DNA from: G965199725 sp965199725
Lineage (GTDB): Bacteria; Pseudomonadota; Gammaproteobacteria; Nitrosococcales; Methylophagaceae
Length of the DNA: 64,000 bases
Direction of reading: 5' to 3'
Assembly (NCBI GenBank): GCA_965199725.1
Contig: OZ241321.1
Location: 1 to 64,000 of the forward strand
The stretch's first letter is position 1. The number at the start of each line of letters is the position of its first letter. Below, piece by piece: positions 34,079-43,424 of the stretch. Both the position numbers and the translations under genes were made by a program. The notes below the pieces were generated by a model that was not told the DNA's origin, ran no database searches, and saw only the letters and a program-made list of their open reading frames with translations.

Positions 34079-34984
34079 ATGCTTATATCACACACACAAA
34101 AAAATCGTCTCGCTGTCGGTTGTTTGTTATTTTCAGCAACGATGTGGGGCCTTATCTGGTATCCACTCAGGTTACTTGATAAGGCAGGCATGTCGGCTAC
34201 ATGGGGCGTATTTATAATATATTTTACTGCCGCCATATTTACCATACCTATACTTTGCCGGCAATATAAAATTATTTTCTTACATAAGGCTGAATTAGCT
34301 GGTCTTGCCTTGGCTGCCGGTATTTTTAATATTGGTTTTCTGGTGGCAGTTACCAAAGGTGAGGTTATGCGCATTACCTTGCTGTTTTATTTATCGCCAT
34401 TATGGGCGGTGCTGCTCAGTCGTTGGTGGTTAAAGGAAAAATTGCCGTTCATTGCAATCGTGATGTTAGTTATTGCCATGTGTGGTTCTGTTATTATGTT
34501 GTGGCATCCAAGCATTGGTTTACCTTGGCCGCATGACATAGCTGATTGGTTGGCATTGACTGCAGGGGTTGCCTTTGCAGCCAATAATGTGCTGGTACGC
34601 AAACTTACCTCAGTACCAATGAACGTTAAAACAACTGTGACTTGGTGGGGTGTTGTCATTACAGCTATCACTATTCTGGCAGGCCAGCAGGCATCCATTC
34701 CTGATGTGGCGGGTGTTGTTTGGCTTATGACATGGGTTTTGGGCGGGGGCAGCATTATTATGATGACATTGGCTACTTTATATGGGGTTGCCAATATGCC
34801 TATTTATCGCTCATCGGTTATTATGCTGTTTGAGCTAATAGTGGCAGCGGTGTCAGCATGGTGGCTGGCTAGTGAGGTGATGTTGGCGCGCGAAGCCTTA
34901 GGCGGTAGTCTCATTTTATTGGCAGGGTATGGTGTAGTGCGCGCTACAATCATTCAAGAAGACAAGTCAGAGAAGTTAAGCTAA
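34079..34984 (+). CDS. EamA-family drug/metabolite transporter
   Basis: This 301-residue inner-membrane protein is made of two EamA repeats, about ten helices in all. Family features are WYPLRLLDKAGMSATWGVFIIY at the start of repeat one, LLFYLSPLWAVLLSRWWLKEKL at its end, and FAANNVLVRKL opening repeat two. Substrates of such exporters cannot be predicted. Its TAA overlaps the ATG of the decayed small gene that follows. Confidence 0.85.
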   Translation: MLISHTQKNRLAVGCLLFSATMWGLIWYPLRLLDKAGMSATWGVFIIYFTAAIFTIPILCRQYKIIFLHKAELAGLALAAGIFNIGFLVAVTKGEVMRITLLFYLSPLWAVLLSRWWLKEKLPFIAIVMLVIAMCGSVIMLWHPSIGLPWPHDIADWLALTAGVAFAANNVLVRKLTSVPMNVKTTVTWWGVVITAITILAGQQASIPDVAGVVWLMTWVLGGGSIIMMTLATLYGVANMPIYRSSVIMLFELIVAAVSAWWLASEVMLAREALGGSLILLAGYGVVRATIIQEDKSEKLS

Positions 34985-35432
34985 TGGACGAGCATGAACA
35001 ATATGCTCTTGAAGCGTGTGTTAAACATTATGGCGGAGAATTTAGAGAGGGAGAGAATCCGCCTGATGGATATATAATTATTAGAGATGAAAAAAATCGC
35101 GGTTGAAGTTACTCGAGCATTTATTGAGCGTGCAAAGGCAAATGATGCTGCTGCACAGCGCATGATTGATGAACTTGACACGGAATTACACGACAAAATA
35201 CCGTTCACGTATGTTTTTTTAGCGCTTCCTACTCCAACAAGGTATATAAAAAACCAAACAAAAACTGTTAGAAATAATTCTTGAGATAATACTTCCCAGT
35301 ATTGATACGAAAGAAGAAATAGAAAAAGATATTTATTCAAATCATATTTCAATCGTTGTCAAAAGAGGGAAGGAATATCTAGATGGAGTAGTTAATGGTG
35401 CTTATGTTGAGTATGATAACGCTTGTGTTTAG
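34984..35432 (+). pseudogene. Decayed small gene, nuclease-like motif
   Basis: Three consecutive frames read as one broken protein. From the ATG at 34984 it reads MDEHEQYALEACVKHYGG to NPPDGYIIIRDEK, then a frame from 35087 continues KKIAVEVTRAFIERAKAND. The last frame ends LLEIILPSIDTKEE and YVEYDNACV, with a stop at 35430-35432. The PPD-x-YIII and following KIAVEVT spacing recalls PD-(D/E)XK-like nuclease cores, but this is weak. The two frame breaks, at about 35085 and 35250, make it a probable pseudogene. The spacing (overlap with the transporter stop) suggests former coupling. I do not know its function. Confidence 0.5.
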
Positions 35433-35440
35433 GTTTATAA

Positions 35441-35827
35441 ATGATTAAATCAATTGCCCATGCCAGTTTTTTGGTAGCAGATGTTAAGCAGTCACTGGCA
35501 TTTTATTGCGATATACTAGGCATTAAGCAGAATATGGGTCGCCCTAATTTTCCATTTGATGGTGCTTGGTTAGATGTAGGCAATAGCGGGCAGCAATTGC
35601 ATTTAATGCAATTACCCAACCCAGACTCAACTGACAACAGGCCAGCACATGGTGGTAAAGATAGGCATGTTGCATTAGTTGTTGATAATTTGGACTTGCT
35701 GGCAGAAAGACTTGAGGCTGCTAATATTCCTATATCTAAAAGTAAATCTGGGCGCAAAGCATTATTTTGTCGTGATCCTGATGGCAACGCACTAGAGTTT
35801 GCTGAAGACTTTATCCCCAAAAAATAA
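35441..35827 (+). CDS. VOC-family (glyoxalase-like) protein
   Basis: This 128-residue protein belongs to the vicinal-oxygen-chelate superfamily. It has two beta-alpha-beta-beta-beta units, with the opening KSIAHASFLVADVKQSLAFYCDILG, the metal/ligand region QLHLMQLP, and the second repeat RHVALVVDNLDLLAERLE ending CRDPDGNALEF. Members include glyoxalases, dioxygenases and drug-binding proteins, and the substrate cannot be assigned. Confidence 0.82.
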   Translation: MIKSIAHASFLVADVKQSLAFYCDILGIKQNMGRPNFPFDGAWLDVGNSGQQLHLMQLPNPDSTDNRPAHGGKDRHVALVVDNLDLLAERLEAANIPISKSKSGRKALFCRDPDGNALEFAEDFIPKK

Positions 35828-36155
35828 CGACTTAAACCTTGTTTCAATTAGCTGCTATAAGTTACTCACATTTTCTGTGGATAAATCTGTGAATAACGTA
35901 TTCACAAAATCACTAAGTCGTTATTGTGTAAGGCCGTCACTCAAATTGACTAAAAAATAGCCTTTATAAAAAATTGTTTTATTTTCAATAACTTATAAAT
36001 AATTATATCAATATCAATAACTTATCGTTGGCGGCGACTATAGTTATTTAACAGTTGATTGCATATGGTTGATAACTTCCTCTACCCATAAAGTTACATT
36101 TCCCTTGAAATAGCATTAAACTGCCGTGTTCTATTACGCAATTTTAACTGGCGTA
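35828..36155. other. AT-rich intergenic region between convergent genes
   Basis: This 328-bp region separates the VOC gene from nnrS, which converge. It contains a perfect DnaA-box-like word TGTGGATAA at 35876-35884 and a near copy TGTGAATAA at 35888-35896. A perfect 7-bp inverted repeat (GTGAATA / TATTCAC, 35889-35905) is also present, and the rest is AT-rich. No gene is seen. A single box is not evidence for an origin. Confidence 0.5.
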
Positions 36156-37340
36156 TTATTTGATGCTTGGATAGATGAAAACAGAAAAAAACGCCCGAAA
36201 AAAGAGCGCAAATGCGCCAATCCATAGCAGCTGTGATAACCCTATCAAGTGCAGGTAAGCAGTGGGTAGTATGATCGGTACCAGTACCCGAATAATGGTG
36301 CCTGCGCATAGCATACTAAATACCCAAGCAAGAACAGCAGGTGGTTGATTGACATTTCTGCCAGTATGGCCCAGCGAAACGCGTGCCATCATCGCAACTG
36401 TCATGATACCAATACTGCCGTAAGTGAAGGCATGAAGCGCGTATGATTCTGGATATGATACAAAGAAAGCGAATGCCTTTAATGCAAAACTGATAACAAA
36501 AAAACCATACCCTATAAATAAACTCCATAATAACGGTTTTTTCCATATGCCGCCTACATACCATCCGTAGAGCCGTATACTATGTGCAATCGCTAATAAA
36601 AAAGATAATAGTGCGGCTAAAAGTGCTTGTTTGAAAAAGATATCAACCAACCATAAGCAAACTAATAAGGGTAAGTGACCTTTATCAGTCAGTGACCATT
36701 TTTTTAGCTGCCCGTGGTAGCCAACAGCGCGTTCAACAAAAAATGGTATCACCCGTCCCGCAATAACAGAAACCAGTAACATAATGAGATAGATGCCTGA
36801 ATAAAGCCCCTGTGACACACTTTCTTCTACATCATAAAGCACGCCAAAATAGTACACGCTATTAGCAATCATGAACATGATCAAAATAATCGCTATCATC
36901 AATTGTCGCCATTGCTTTGCTTTCACAATGGGATAAATGATAGCCAGCATAAGGCTAGTTAAAAATACAATATCAAGTATAGCCGCCCACTTAAATAACA
37001 TAGGTAAATTGAATAGCGGCAAAACCCGTGCAAAAAGCCAGATAGCTACCAGAAAAAATAGCGGTAAGCCATGTATTGTTTGCACGCCAGTCCAGTTACG
37101 AACAGCCGTTAGCAAAAATCCAGCAATCACTCCTACAGTATAGCCGAAGACCATTTCATGACCATGCCAGACAAAGGGGGACATAGCCGTTACTGGCGAT
37201 GGCCAGCCAAAAGTATAGACTGCCGTCCATATGGACATAGATATGATGGAAAACACGGTTGCCAGCAGAAAAAACGGACGAAAACCCAATGTAAATAAAG
37301 CAAACTTATTTGTTGATGCTGAGTAATTAGCTTTTTGCAT
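36156..37340 (-). CDS. NnrS-family heme/copper membrane protein
   Basis: This 394-residue membrane protein has about twelve hydrophobic segments. It has the NnrS signatures FTLGFRPFFLLATVFSI near the N-terminus, WHGHEMVFGYTVGVIAGFLLTAVRNWTG with its histidines, and RVIPFFVERA, with HAFTYGSIGIMTVAMMARVSLGHTGR in the C-terminal half. NnrS proteins are linked to protection from nitric oxide and reactive nitrogen species and were reported to bind heme and copper. No nitrite or nitric oxide reductase genes are in the window. Confidence 0.9.
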   Translation of the reverse strand: MQKANYSASTNKFALFTLGFRPFFLLATVFSIISMSIWTAVYTFGWPSPVTAMSPFVWHGHEMVFGYTVGVIAGFLLTAVRNWTGVQTIHGLPLFFLVAIWLFARVLPLFNLPMLFKWAAILDIVFLTSLMLAIIYPIVKAKQWRQLMIAIILIMFMIANSVYYFGVLYDVEESVSQGLYSGIYLIMLLVSVIAGRVIPFFVERAVGYHGQLKKWSLTDKGHLPLLVCLWLVDIFFKQALLAALLSFLLAIAHSIRLYGWYVGGIWKKPLLWSLFIGYGFFVISFALKAFAFFVSYPESYALHAFTYGSIGIMTVAMMARVSLGHTGRNVNQPPAVLAWVFSMLCAGTIIRVLVPIILPTAYLHLIGLSQLLWIGAFALFFRAFFSVFIYPSIK

Positions 37341-37357
37341 AAGTATAATTTTTTAGA

Positions 37358-37957
37358 TCAACTATTACTATAATAGGCGATACAGCCCTTATCTTTACTA
37401 TCAACTTGATGGTCAAAATCGTTATCAATACCATCACTACAGGAGCCAAAAGACTCTAACGATTCTGCTTGTGGTAGGCCGTTTAACCATTTATTATCGA
37501 TAGATAACCATAACTTTTCAAAGAAGTTTCTGAATTTTTTGGCTTGGCTAAAGTTGTTAATAACAATGGTGTTTTCATCGTTTTTACTGGCACCTGCTGA
37601 AGTCCAGTTCATAGAGCCAATTATCAAATGGCGGTTATCAATCAGTGCTGATTTCATGTGCATTTTCCCGCCCCAATTCTCAATTTTTATTGCAATACCA
37701 TGCTCGCGTAAATATTGATGCTTTGAATAGCCATTGGCAGCGCCAGTAGCATCTAAAATAATTCTAACTTTTACCCCTCTTTTATGGGCATTAACCAATT
37801 CTTTTGTCAGGGTCTTATGAGTTAAAAAAAACATTGCAATATCAATGGATTGGTTTGCTGATTTGAGCAAGGGTAAAACGGCATTATCAACCGCGTCATC
37901 CTGTGGTGAAAAGGCGATTAGCACAGATTGAGAAGGATTATCATCATGCACAAGCAC
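37358..37957 (-). CDS. Phospholipase D-family protein, N-terminally shortened
   Basis: This 199-residue protein has one HKD (phospholipase D) motif in the block GKMHMKSALIDNRHLIIGSMNWT, and is of the small PLD/Nuc nuclease type that works as a homodimer. The C-terminal tail CSDGIDNDFDHQVDSKDKGC resembles the aspartate-rich DGIDNDxDxxVD calcium-binding motif seen on secreted proteins. There is no signal peptide in frame. The only start is a GTG with a stop just before it, while a different frame upstream ends STVASACA, like a signal-peptide end. A frameshift or deletion may thus have removed the leader. It follows ttcA after 24 bp. Confidence 0.65.
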   Translation of the reverse strand: MLVHDDNPSQSVLIAFSPQDDAVDNAVLPLLKSANQSIDIAMFFLTHKTLTKELVNAHKRGVKVRIILDATGAANGYSKHQYLREHGIAIKIENWGGKMHMKSALIDNRHLIIGSMNWTSAGASKNDENTIVINNFSQAKKFRNFFEKLWLSIDNKWLNGLPQAESLESFGSCSDGIDNDFDHQVDSKDKGCIAYYSNS

Positions 37958-37981
37958 TGGCTACGGTACTTAAACGTCTAT

Positions 37982-38779
37982 TCACAAAACTTCTAACTCT
38001 AGATTGTTAAAATCAAACAGTGTGCTATCTGCTAGTTGTGATGGTGAGATGTTTTGTAAGCTACGGAAAATATTATCTAACCGTCCTGGGTGCTGTTTTT
38101 CCCATCCCTGTAGCATATCCTTGATAACCTGTCTTTGCATATTGTCTTGTGAACCGCACAAATTACACGGAATAATCGGAAAAGCCCGCCACTCGGCATA
38201 ACGTTTGATATCAGTCTCGCGGCAATAGGCTAAAGGACGTATGACAATGTTAGTTTTATCATCACTTAAAAGCTTAGGGGGCATTGCTTTAATTTTACTA
38301 CCATAAAACATATTCAGAAATACGGTTTCAATAATATCATCGCGGTGGTGGCCTAAGGCAATTTTGCTGATATTATGATTGTGCGCATAACTATAAAGTG
38401 TGCCACGACGCAGGCGGGAGCATAGGCCGCAGGTAGTCTTGCCTTCAGCAACCACACTTTTAACAATGCTATAGGTATCTTTTTCAATAATATCAAAGGG
38501 TACCCTCAGAGATTCAAGGTAATCAGGCAGGGTATGTGTCGGAAAGCCCGGTTGTTTTTGATCAAGATTAACTGCAATCATGTCAAAATTAACAGGAGCA
38601 TATTTTTGTAGATTCATCAGGATATCAAGCAGCGTGTAACTATCTTTACCGCCAGACAAGCAGACCATTATCTTATCGCCATCTTGGATCATGTTGTAAT
38701 CAGCAATTGCCTGACCAACCTGCCGACGCAGGCGTTTCTTTAGCTTATTGTAAAAAATAGTTTGTTTTGCTGTTAACAT
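37982..38779 (-). CDS. ttcA: tRNA 2-thiocytidine(32) synthetase
   Basis: TtcA inserts sulfur into cytidine-32 of tRNA using ATP and an iron-sulfur cluster. The 265-residue protein has the PP-loop motif SGGKDS at residues 42-47 and the two cysteine motifs CGLC and CNLC that bind the cluster. The HHRDDIIETVFLNM block is also present. It abuts moeA (stop and start separated by no bases), and the two are probably co-transcribed. Confidence 0.95.
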   Translation of the reverse strand: MLTAKQTIFYNKLKKRLRRQVGQAIADYNMIQDGDKIMVCLSGGKDSYTLLDILMNLQKYAPVNFDMIAVNLDQKQPGFPTHTLPDYLESLRVPFDIIEKDTYSIVKSVVAEGKTTCGLCSRLRRGTLYSYAHNHNISKIALGHHRDDIIETVFLNMFYGSKIKAMPPKLLSDDKTNIVIRPLAYCRETDIKRYAEWRAFPIIPCNLCGSQDNMQRQVIKDMLQGWEKQHPGRLDNIFRSLQNISPSQLADSTLFDFNNLELEVL

Positions 38780-40036
38780 TCAGATAAGCGCTGAAAAAGG
38801 TTGTACGGTAACCGCAGTATTTGGCTTAATGTCGCTACAGGCTTCATCCAGCAGAATAAAGCAATTTGCTACACTCATTGAGCGTAAAATGCCTGATCCT
38901 TGTTCACCTGTTGTGCTTACTTGCAGTTCTCCCTGATCATTATTAGCTAAAACCCCGCGCTGAAATTCAAAACGGCCGGGGCGTTTACGGATAGCACTGA
39001 CACAATTAGCTGTCAGTGTATATGTTGCTGTTTTGGTTTGCCCGCTAATCTTTTCTAAGGCGGGAACAACAAATTGATAAAATGTTACCATCACTGAAAC
39101 TGGGTTACCGGGAAGGCCAAAAAACATAGCATCATTAATTTTGCCAACAGCAAGCGGTCGCCCTGGTTTCATCGCAATACGCCAAAAATTTACCTGACCA
39201 AGGTCTGCCAATGCCTGTTTTACGTAATCAGCATCGCCTACTGATACTCCGCCTGTGGTGATAACAATATCAGCCTGCTCGCCAGCAGCGCATAGCACCT
39301 CTGTTAGTGTCTGTTTTTGATCAGGCACAACTCCCAAATCAATTATCTTAGCGTTCGTCTGCTTTAGCATGCTATACAGGGTGTAACGGTTACTGTCATA
39401 TATCTGACCATCTTTTAACGGTTTGCCAATAGATTGCAATTCATCGCCGGTTGCAAAAAAAGCGACCCGAACAGGCCGTTTAACAATCAGTTTACTAATG
39501 CCTAAGGATGCTACCAGTCCTAAATCAGCAGGCATAATCTTATGCCCCTCGCTTAGTATCGTGCTGTCTATTGTTAAATCTTCGCCAGCATAGCGCACAT
39601 GCTGCTTCGGTTTGTGTCTACCGTGAACGGTGATGACATCACCGCTTGCATCAACATGTTCCTGCATAACAACCGTGTCGCAATCATTAGGCATGACAGC
39701 CCCGGTCATAATGCGCACACACTGATGCGTTGCCACATTGCCACTATAGGGGCTGCCAGCAAGCGCAATACCTACTTGCTCTAAGCTAACTGGCGTTTTA
39801 CTCAGCATTGATCCGTGAACGGCATAGCCATCCATAGCGGCATTGTTATGTGGCGGTACATTGATGGGTGCTTTAATCGCCTGATGTAAAATGTAGCCAA
39901 GCGAGTCGTTGAGGCTGCGTTTTTCGCTGGTGGTAACTGGGGAGACAAGATCAGTGATACGCTGCCTTGCTAGCGCAACAGATAATGCCTTGTCAGGTAA
40001 ATCAACACAGTTAGGTTGCGGTGTAAATTTAGCCAT
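38780..40036 (-). CDS. moeA: Molybdopterin molybdenumtransferase MoeA
   Basis: MoeA inserts molybdate into adenylylated molybdopterin. The 418-residue protein has the domain order of the family, with PPHNNAAMDGYA, the RIMTGAVMPNDCDTVVMQE block, the MoaB/Mog-like fold with TTGGVSVGDADYV, and MKPGRPLAVG. The C-terminal domain IV is intact. It lies directly downstream of the mobAB fusion gene, with a gap of two bases, in a molybdenum-cofactor pair. Confidence 0.95.
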   Translation of the reverse strand: MAKFTPQPNCVDLPDKALSVALARQRITDLVSPVTTSEKRSLNDSLGYILHQAIKAPINVPPHNNAAMDGYAVHGSMLSKTPVSLEQVGIALAGSPYSGNVATHQCVRIMTGAVMPNDCDTVVMQEHVDASGDVITVHGRHKPKQHVRYAGEDLTIDSTILSEGHKIMPADLGLVASLGISKLIVKRPVRVAFFATGDELQSIGKPLKDGQIYDSNRYTLYSMLKQTNAKIIDLGVVPDQKQTLTEVLCAAGEQADIVITTGGVSVGDADYVKQALADLGQVNFWRIAMKPGRPLAVGKINDAMFFGLPGNPVSVMVTFYQFVVPALEKISGQTKTATYTLTANCVSAIRKRPGRFEFQRGVLANNDQGELQVSTTGEQGSGILRSMSVANCFILLDEACSDIKPNTAVTVQPFSALI

Positions 40037-40038
40037 TA

Positions 40039-41154
40039 TCAGCTCTTAAAACAATTAATAAAATCATAGATATAATTGCTAATCGTCTCAATATTATTCA
40101 GATCAAGCTGGTCAATACTGCTGGATACCGTTATTGGTTCATCAGTAGCTATTGCGATAATACTTCTGTCATCAGTGCATAACAACGGTTTGCCAAGACT
40201 AGGACGATGTAGTTCAATTTTAGTAATATGTTCACTTTTAAACCCTTCAACTAAAATGATATCTGCTTGTTTAGTGTCTATCATGGGCACTAGATCACTC
40301 AAAGTTGGTTCAGTAGCGGGTGATGGTACGGCCATCAACGCCTTTAATCTGCTGGATGAAACGAGCACTTGGCATGCACCCGCCTGACGAAGCTCATAGC
40401 TATCTTTACCGGGAATATCAATATCAAAATCATGATGCGCATGTTTAAGAATGGCAATTTTTAAGCCTTTTTCTGTCAGGACAGGTATCAACCGGCGCAA
40501 AAGGGTTGTTTTGCCAGTACCGCTTAATGCAGCAATGCCTAAGATTGGTACAGGCGATACGACTGGCAATGTATGGCGGACAAGATCGTCAGGGTAGTTA
40601 AAGTTAATAAAGCTATTAGTCTCATCAGAAAAATCACCGACCGCCAATTGCTGTTCTGTTAACCAGATATCAATTTTGCGTTCACCCTTATCAAGATAAC
40701 ATTTAAGATCATCCTTTAGGCGGCAGGCAATTAAACAAAATACTGGTTGCATGCGCTTGCCATCATGCGCCACAGCAATATCAGCACGCTCAATTAATAG
40801 CGCTTCCATCAGCCGCCTGCGTAAATGTGCTGAAATATACGGGCAATCACAAGGTGATGTTAGAATATAGTCGGTGGTAGCAATTTGCATAGCACTTAAC
40901 ATACCAGACAGCGGGCCACAAAAATCGGTTAGACTGTCACTGATGACACGATAGCCAAATTGCTGATACTGGGCAAGGTTACGGTTGGCATTGATTATCA
41001 GCGTATCTACCTGCGGTGCAATCCTGTCAATTACGTAATGTACTAAAGGCTTATTTTTGTAGTTAAGCAACCCTTTGTCATCACCACCCATACGGCTACC
41101 CTTGCCGCCAGCAAGAATAACCCCAGTGATAGATTGATTAACAGTCATTGCCAT
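40039..41154 (-). CDS. mobA: Fused MobA-MobB molybdenum cofactor protein
   Basis: This 371-residue protein joins MobA (molybdopterin guanylyltransferase, about residues 1-190; GVILAGGKGSRMGGDDKG and SPCDCPYIS) to MobB. The MobB part (about 200-371) has P-loop GIAALSGTGKTTLLRRL and VEGFKSEHITKIELHR. MobA attaches GMP to the cofactor and MobB is a GTP-binding partner. The fusion is known in other proteobacteria. The start could be M1 or M3. The gene forms a pair with moeA, so a bis-MGD enzyme such as a nitrate or formate enzyme is expected elsewhere. Confidence 0.9.
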   Translation of the reverse strand: MAMTVNQSITGVILAGGKGSRMGGDDKGLLNYKNKPLVHYVIDRIAPQVDTLIINANRNLAQYQQFGYRVISDSLTDFCGPLSGMLSAMQIATTDYILTSPCDCPYISAHLRRRLMEALLIERADIAVAHDGKRMQPVFCLIACRLKDDLKCYLDKGERKIDIWLTEQQLAVGDFSDETNSFINFNYPDDLVRHTLPVVSPVPILGIAALSGTGKTTLLRRLIPVLTEKGLKIAILKHAHHDFDIDIPGKDSYELRQAGACQVLVSSSRLKALMAVPSPATEPTLSDLVPMIDTKQADIILVEGFKSEHITKIELHRPSLGKPLLCTDDRSIIAIATDEPITVSSSIDQLDLNNIETISNYIYDFINCFKS

Positions 41155-41298
41155 AGTTACTTAAGCCCTATTGGTTATAGTGTCAATATTATATTACAGC
41201 ACTTATTGCCTGCCACTACTACGACGGCAATGGCGTCAATGCCTGTGAGCTTAACCTGTCAGCAATAAGTTAGGGCAGCCAATTCGTGTTACCCATAT

Positions 41299-41985
41299 CT
41301 ATACTTGCTCATAGTCTCCTAAATAACTGACCGCTGTTTGCTTGTTGTTAAGGGTTGGGATAATACCCAGACAAGGTGCATGTATATGGTGCTTCAATGT
41401 AGCTATTATTGCCTTTGACTGTGCGTTCATATGTGGATGATTAGCAACCCAGCCTTGCAATGTTAACCCAGTTGAAGTAATTGCTTTCACCGTTAATAAT
41501 GCATGATTAATGCAGCCAAGCCGAATAGCCACTACTAGTACAACCGCCAGCCCCAACATTACTGCTATATCTGCCATTGTCTGCCCATCATTGATGGGCA
41601 CTAGCCAGCCGCCTGCGCCCTCTACAACCACCGCATCAGCTTGCTGAGAAACCTGATGATAACGTTGGTCAATCACTGCTAAATCAATATCAATACCAGC
41701 TTGGCTGGCGGCAATATGTGGTGCAATAGCGGGGGCAAAAGCATAAGGATTGACTTGGATGTAAGGCAAATCAACATTAGCCTGCTTGCTTAATTTTAAG
41801 GCATCATCATTTTGCAGGCCATAAGGTGTATTGGTGCAACCACTGGCCACTGGTTTCATGGCGGCTACCGTTAATCCTTGTTGTTGTAACCAAGCAATCA
41901 GTGCCGTACTGATAAGGGTTTTACCAACACCAGTATCAGTGCCGGTGACAAATACACTTTGCATGGTCGTCTTTTCGTCTGTCAT
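41299..41985 (-). CDS. bioD: Dethiobiotin synthetase
   Basis: BioD carboxylates 7,8-diaminopelargonate with ATP to dethiobiotin. The 228-residue P-loop protein shows TGTDTGVGKTLIS near residues 14-26, the KPVASG block and VVEGAGGWLVPI. Its start overlaps the bioC stop by 4 bp (ATGA), so the two are coupled. bioA, the preceding enzyme, is not in this window. Confidence 0.95.
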   Translation of the reverse strand: MTDEKTTMQSVFVTGTDTGVGKTLISTALIAWLQQQGLTVAAMKPVASGCTNTPYGLQNDDALKLSKQANVDLPYIQVNPYAFAPAIAPHIAASQAGIDIDLAVIDQRYHQVSQQADAVVVEGAGGWLVPINDGQTMADIAVMLGLAVVLVVAIRLGCINHALLTVKAITSTGLTLQGWVANHPHMNAQSKAIIATLKHHIHAPCLGIIPTLNNKQTAVSYLGDYEQV

Positions 41986-42782
41986 TTATCGCTCCAAGCA
42001 GTGCCATAAATTACCTGATAAGTAGCTGGCAATAAACCCTCTATACGGAATTGTTCATAAGTCTGTGCTACTTTGGTGAATGCGCGTTTGCTCGTTAAGC
42101 CCGGTCTTCTGCCAATATTGGCATTACTGGCACCTAGCGTTTTTAAGTCTTTCATTAATGCCATGCTGCTATCATAGAACAATGTCAATTTATCAGTATC
42201 CAGTATTGGCGCAGTCAACCTTGTGCTGGCTATTTTTGTACTTATATTATCAATATCATCAAATGTGTTGATATGAGCATAATCATCCACTTGTGCCCAA
42301 CATTGGCGTAATTCATGCAAGGTGTAAGGCCCTAAACTGGTAAACACCAGTGAACCGCCTGATCGTAAAATGCGGCTAATTTCATAAAAACCTGTTTCAG
42401 TATCACACCATTGCAAGGTTAAATTAGCAAATACCAAATCAATGCTGTTATCAGCTAATGGTAATTTTTCAGCATCACCAACCAAATAGCTTGCTTTGCC
42501 ATCATCGTCAAGGTAGCGTTGCTTTGCCTGTTGCACCATTTCAGGCGCAATATCCACTGCAAATAATTGTGCATCAGGAAACCGCCGCTTGAGTAATGCG
42601 ATATTTCTGCCGGTGCCAGCGCCGAGATCCAATATTTTATTGGGTTGCAAGGGTAGGGAGGCTAATTGCTCCAACAAGCTATCAGCAGTGCGTCTTTGTA
42701 ATACGGCAACATCATCATAATGGGCTGCTGCCTTGCCAAATGATTGCGCCACTAATTTTTTATCAAGACGATAGGTTTTCAT
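41982..42782 (-). CDS. bioC: Malonyl-ACP O-methyltransferase BioC
   Basis: BioC methylates malonyl-ACP so that the fatty-acid cycle can build the pimelate moiety of biotin. The 266-residue class I SAM methyltransferase has motif I ILDLGAGTGRN (near residue 49), then LPLADNSIDLVFANLTLQWC and an RPGLTSKRAFTKV C-terminal region typical of BioC. The preceding 700 bp hold a dead HNH gene, so bioC and bioD are separated from bioH and need a nearby promoter or read-through. Confidence 0.94.
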   Translation of the reverse strand: MKTYRLDKKLVAQSFGKAAAHYDDVAVLQRRTADSLLEQLASLPLQPNKILDLGAGTGRNIALLKRRFPDAQLFAVDIAPEMVQQAKQRYLDDDGKASYLVGDAEKLPLADNSIDLVFANLTLQWCDTETGFYEISRILRSGGSLVFTSLGPYTLHELRQCWAQVDDYAHINTFDDIDNISTKIASTRLTAPILDTDKLTLFYDSSMALMKDLKTLGASNANIGRRPGLTSKRAFTKVAQTYEQFRIEGLLPATYQVIYGTAWSDK

Positions 42783-43186
42783 TAAACATAATCTTTTGGG
42801 CTATTTTTTGTCAGGATTTTGCAGGGGAGGGGGGGTTGCCCTGTTTTTTGTAGTCAATTTTTCTGGCAATGACTTGGAGAATAATAAAGCAATTTTACTG
42901 CTTAAAAAAGTACCAGAACGCAATCATGAGGCTTTGATTATGCCAAAAATGCTACATTTAGGCATCGCCCTTATTGGTTAAGTGCGTAAAATATAGCAGG
43001 GATTTAACAAAAAATTTAAATACAATTAGGTTTAGTGTGCTTTATGGCATTTTGATATTATCAAGTGTAAACATGGCAGGCAAGAAAATGATAAAGCCAT
43101 TATCTAGTTTTTTCAGCTTATTATGCCATTTTTCTTGCCAATCTAAATAGGGTTTGCAAGGTTTACCTGTTTTTGTTAGGGGATTT
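42783..43186. other. Non-coding spacer upstream of bioC
   Basis: About 400 bp lie between bioC and the HNH relic. A + strand run of G bases (GGGGAGGGGGGG near 42824-42835) lies about 45 bp upstream of the bioC start. Near 43042-43180 a minus-strand frame reads KPYLDWQEKWHNKLKKL, which might be a leftover of the same relic. No intact gene or clear promoter is seen. Confidence 0.4.
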
Positions 43187-43424
43187 TTATTGATTGATTT
43201 TTTTAATTGCAGAAAGTAAATATTCGCCAGCATCTTTGGTTAAATGATACAAATATCCTTGATTGCCGTTACCTTTCTTATTTAATGGGCTGTATTGCTT
43301 CTGCAGCTTGGGCTTCAATTCATCTACACGGCTGGCCCTTCTCATTTTGTTTAGGCGCCCATAAAAATCCTCCCGCTCGCTCTTCATGATATGTTTTACC
43401 TTGTGATACCCAAAAATAATTCAT
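43187..43424 (-). pseudogene. HNH-type restriction endonuclease relic in the biotin gene group
   Basis: From an ATG at 43424 a frame reads MNYFWVSQGKTYHEERAGG and FLWAPKQNEKG and stops at 43320. This is the N-terminus of a known type of predicted HNH endonuclease (pattern YWWVNQ..TY....GGYLW.PK). A second frame from about 43360 continues ELKPKLQKQYSPLNKKGNGN and YLYHLTKDAGEYLL, matching a later part of such proteins. The middle is deleted and the HNH motif itself is not seen. It separates bioH from bioC. Confidence 0.65.

Noticed and set aside
35876..35905. DnaA box and near box with an inverted repeat, possible replication origin
   Set aside because: Only one perfect box is present and no dnaA, dnaN, gidA or rpmH genes are near; it lies between unrelated convergent genes.
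42824..42835. G-run upstream of bioC as a phase-variation tract
   Set aside because: It is only seven bases in its longest run and no promoter elements were found to be spaced by it; too weak to claim.
42796..42981. Small + strand frame upstream of bioC
   Set aside because: Starts within the bioC leader, has no ribosome site and no recognisable sequence; probably chance.
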